The notes under the pieces were generated by a model. It saw only the letters and a program-made list of their open reading frames with translations. It was not told the DNA's origin and did not search any database. DNA of 8,219 nucleotides. Source: Neisseriales bacterium (GTDB lineage Bacteria; Pseudomonadota; Gammaproteobacteria; Burkholderiales; UBA11063). Made by a program: the position numbers and the translations under genes. Below, piece by piece: positions 6,327-8,219 of the stretch (its first letter is position 1; every line of letters starts with the position of its first letter). Where the stretch lies: NCBI GenBank assembly GCA_008017145.1, contig SSGY01000151.1:1-8219 (forward strand), written 5' to 3'.

Positions 6327-7206
6327 GATTTAGCATCCTTTCTACCTCTTCACGCTGAGGCATACCACCTTGCGCACCAAGTTTCTGCACAGATAATGCC
6401 GCAGCAGCGTTGGCAAATTTGATACTTGCAGCAAATGATTTTCCTTCGGCAATTGCAACCGCAAAAGCAGCATTAAAGGTATCCCCTGCTCCAGTAGTAT
6501 CAACAGCAGATACTTTAAATCCACTAACCAGAGTTTGCTGAATCCCATCGTGATATAGCGCACCATTTTTACCCTGAGTAACTATCAGCTTATGTGGGTT
6601 TTTAGCTAAAGCAGTCTCCAAAGATAAGCTTGGAAAAAGTGCCGCTGCCTCATGCTCGTTTGGGGTAATATAGCTAGCTGCATTGATGACACTAGCTGGA
6701 ATCTCGCGAATCGGAGCTGGATTAAGTAGTAATTTCACGCCCAATTCATGACAAATTTTACTAACATGCTCAATCACTACTATCGGGATTTCCTGCTGAA
6801 CCATAATAATATCAGCGGTACGAATAATATCCAATGCAGTATCAATCATTGCCGGAGTTAACTGCATATTGGCAGCAGGTACAACCACAATGCTATTATC
6901 ACCCTCAGCCAAAATTATATGAGCCGTTCCACTAGCTATATTCTCAAGTTGGTGCACATATTGGGTATTCACCTGATTATGTTTAAGATTATCGACAATC
7001 TCATTTCCATAACTATCTTTACCAACCGCACCAACAAAAGCCACCTCAGCACCAAGTCTTGCTGCAGCGACTGCCTGATTAGCTCCCTTACCTCCGGGAG
7101 ATAAGACTAATTCCTGACCAATTACAGTTTCACCTGCTTGTGGGCGTTTATCGGATATAACCGTCAAATCAATCGATGCACTACCAATGACAACTATTTT
7201 TGCCAT
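6319..7206 (-). CDS. rbsK: Ribokinase RbsK
   Basis: Phosphorylates ribose with ATP to ribose-5-phosphate in the cytoplasm, feeding the pentose-phosphate pathway and PRPP. It is a PfkB-family kinase of 295 residues (E. coli 309). The first PfkB signature [15 protein letters not shown] is at 38-52 and the second [14 protein letters not shown] at 236-249, with catalytic Asp242 and the GAGD anion hole. Asp13 (ASIDL) fits the sugar-binding aspartate, and TPNEHE (181-186) carries the NxxE metal/phosphate motif. An AAAGGA lies 7 nt before ATG 7206, directly after the exoA stop; the gap to exoA is only 11 nt, so the two genes should share a transcript. It stands first among the rbs genes, as in Bacillus, not last as in E. 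coli. Confidence 0.95.
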   Translation of the reverse strand: MAKIVVIGSASIDLTVISDKRPQAGETVIGQELVLSPGGKGANQAVAAARLGAEVAFVGAVGKDSYGNEIVDNLKHNQVNTQYVHQLENIASGTAHIILAEGDNSIVVVPAANMQLTPAMIDTALDIIRTADIIMVQQEIPIVVIEHVSKICHELGVKLLLNPAPIREIPASVINAASYITPNEHEAAALFPSLSLETALAKNPHKLIVTQGKNGALYHDGIQQTLVSGFKVSAVDTTGAGDTFNAAFAVAIAEGKSFAASIKFANAAAALSVQKLGAQGGMPQREEVERMLNHE

Positions 7207-7217
7207 AAAATGTTCCT

Positions 7218-7988
7218 TTAATTTAATGTGATAATTACCGGCGTATGATCCGAAGGACGCTCCAGTTTGCGTGGCGCTGTATCAATAATACATGAGCTAA
7301 TCCGAGTCATCAGCGCTGGACTTGCCAGCAAATGATCAATCCGCAATCCTTGCTTACGGCGAAACGCCATATTACGATAATCCCACCAAGTAAACTGACG
7401 CTCTTCCTGATTAAAATGACGGAAACTATCGGTTAATCCCAAATCAATCAAAGCTTGAAAAGCTGCACGTTCTGGCGCGCTACATAATACCTGCCCCTCC
7501 CAAATTTGCGGGGCATAAGTATCGCGTGCTTCAGGTGCAATATTATAATCGCCGAGCAATACCAGCTCAGGATATACGGATAATTCACTAGCGACATAGC
7601 GCTGTAATTGCGTAAGCCAAGTTAGTTTATACTGATATTTATCACTAGTTAAGCTTTCACCATTGACAATGTAAGCACAGATCACCCGCACGCCATTAAT
7701 TGTCGCAGCAATCACCCGCTTTTGGACATCTTCATACTCAGGAATATCCATCACAACATTTTCTAAGGGGTGTTTACTAATTAATGCCACACCGTTATAG
7801 GTTTTTTGCCCGTTATAAACATAGTTATAACCAATCGCGGCAAATTCAGCAACTAGTTTGGCATTAGCAGCGTTATCCATTTTTAACTCTTGAAGTCCCA
7901 AGACATCGCAGCCCGTGGTTTGCAACCAATCCAAGACATGCGGTAGACGAACTTTTAAAGAATTTACGTTCCAAGTGGCTATCTGCAT
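7218..7988 (-). CDS. exoA: Exodeoxyribonuclease III / AP endonuclease (ExoA, Xth family)
   Basis: Mg-dependent base-excision-repair nuclease that cuts at abasic sites and removes 3'-blocking groups. It has 256 residues and an intact active site by alignment to E. coli ExoIII: Asn7 (TWNVNS), Glu34 (LQELKMD), Tyr106 (CAYIVNG), Asp147 and Asn149 (GDYNIAP), Asp218 (RIDH), and Asp247-His248 (RPSDHTP). The QKTYNGVALISK block (61-72) and FTWWDYR (199-205) are typical. It resembles Neisseria-type ExoA. ATG 7988 is preceded by AAAGGA 11 nt upstream and by a good promoter at 8034-8063. It is the first gene of the unit that continues into rbsK, an unusual partner for a repair gene. Confidence 0.95.
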   Translation of the reverse strand: MQIATWNVNSLKVRLPHVLDWLQTTGCDVLGLQELKMDNAANAKLVAEFAAIGYNYVYNGQKTYNGVALISKHPLENVVMDIPEYEDVQKRVIAATINGVRVICAYIVNGESLTSDKYQYKLTWLTQLQRYVASELSVYPELVLLGDYNIAPEARDTYAPQIWEGQVLCSAPERAAFQALIDLGLTDSFRHFNQEERQFTWWDYRNMAFRRKQGLRIDHLLASPALMTRISSCIIDTAPRKLERPSDHTPVIITLN

Positions 7989-8033
7989 AGTTTATTTATT
8001 CCTTTGATTTATTTAATATATTTTGCAGTCCGA

Positions 8034-8063
8034 ATTGTAGTCCAATTATTCTATAAATTTCAA
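8034..8063 (-). promoter_or_regulatory. Sigma70-type promoter for exoA and probably the rbs operon
   Basis: On the minus strand TTGAAA (8063-8058) and TACAAT (8039-8034) are separated by 18 nt, each hexamer matching the consensus at five of six positions. The predicted start near 8027 gives a leader of about 40 nt before the exoA ATG. It is the best promoter seen upstream of the unit, and no equally good one was noticed between exoA and rbsK. Confidence 0.55.
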
Positions 8064-8066
8064 TAA

Positions 8067-8219
8067 TTACCTACTTTTGTAGTATTTCTCATTATGTAAT
8101 CTTACTTTATTACTCCATAACAATAAATCGTATAGAGCAGGTGACATGCACGAAAGAGATGGATTTTGTGAGGCAATCATTTGTGGCATAGGCCATAATA
8201 GAACATAATTACCTTCAAA
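8067..8219 (-). CDS. Partial CDS, C-terminal 50 residues of an unrecognised protein
   Basis: From the right edge a minus-strand frame stays open for 50 codons to TAA at 8069-8067. It reads FEGNYVLLWPMPQMIAS at the start and LYDLLLWSNKVRLHNEKYY near the end. The mixed, hydrophobic-plus-basic composition looks protein-like and its stop lies just upstream of the exoA promoter, as expected for a same-strand neighbour. I do not recognise the family. An open frame of this length in AT-rich DNA can still be chance, so it is only moderately supported; the 5' part lies outside the window. Confidence 0.45.
   Translation of the reverse strand, partial: FEGNYVLLWPMPQMIASQNPSLSCMSPALYDLLLWSNKVRLHNEKYYKSR

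Noticed and set aside
8146..8208. Plus-strand 20-codon peptide with AGGTG just before the ATG
   Set aside because: Spacing from the AGGTG is too short, the peptide looks random, and the opposite strand has a longer protein-like frame.

Overview
The window comes from an AT-rich bacterial chromosome. BioC, ComF, YhhQ-type and ExoA proteins all read as proteobacterial, most like low-GC Betaproteobacteria near Neisseriales. That placement rests on remembered protein resemblance and the bioC/comF neighbourhood, not on a search. I saw no rRNA, tRNA, CRISPR array, insertion sequence or integrase.

Layout: the left edge (1-92) holds no gene I can support. A BioC-like methyltransferase (93-932, minus) and a ComF-type phosphoribosyltransferase (919-1638, plus) diverge, and their 5' ends overlap by 14 bp. 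ComF converges on a YhhQ-type queuosine-precursor transporter (1672-2394, minus). A 194-bp gap (2395-2588) separates that gene from a ribose operon on the same strand. The operon reads exoA - rbsK - rbsD - rbsA - rbsC - rbsB (7988 down to 2589), with junctions from an 11-nt gap to a 14-nt overlap. A probable partial gene on the minus strand enters from the right edge and ends at 8067.

Working together: RbsB captures ribose, RbsC and RbsA import it with ATP, RbsD interconverts the sugar forms and RbsK makes ribose-5-phosphate. The order K-D-A-C-B, the lipoprotein form of RbsB and many local motifs resemble the Bacillus type of this operon rather than the enterobacterial one. The usual LacI-family regulator RbsR is absent, and exoA stands at the head of the transcription unit.

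The most interesting signal is in the gap before the queuosine-precursor transporter. On that gene's strand the leader contains three perfect, properly nested inverted repeats: a 9-bp outer stem, a 6-bp stem and an 8-bp stem. The 3' arm of the outer stem contains the gene's Shine-Dalgarno sequence. This is the architecture of a translational riboswitch or another structured leader, and it does not match the preQ1-I pattern as I know it. It is a candidate only; comparative sequence data would decide it.
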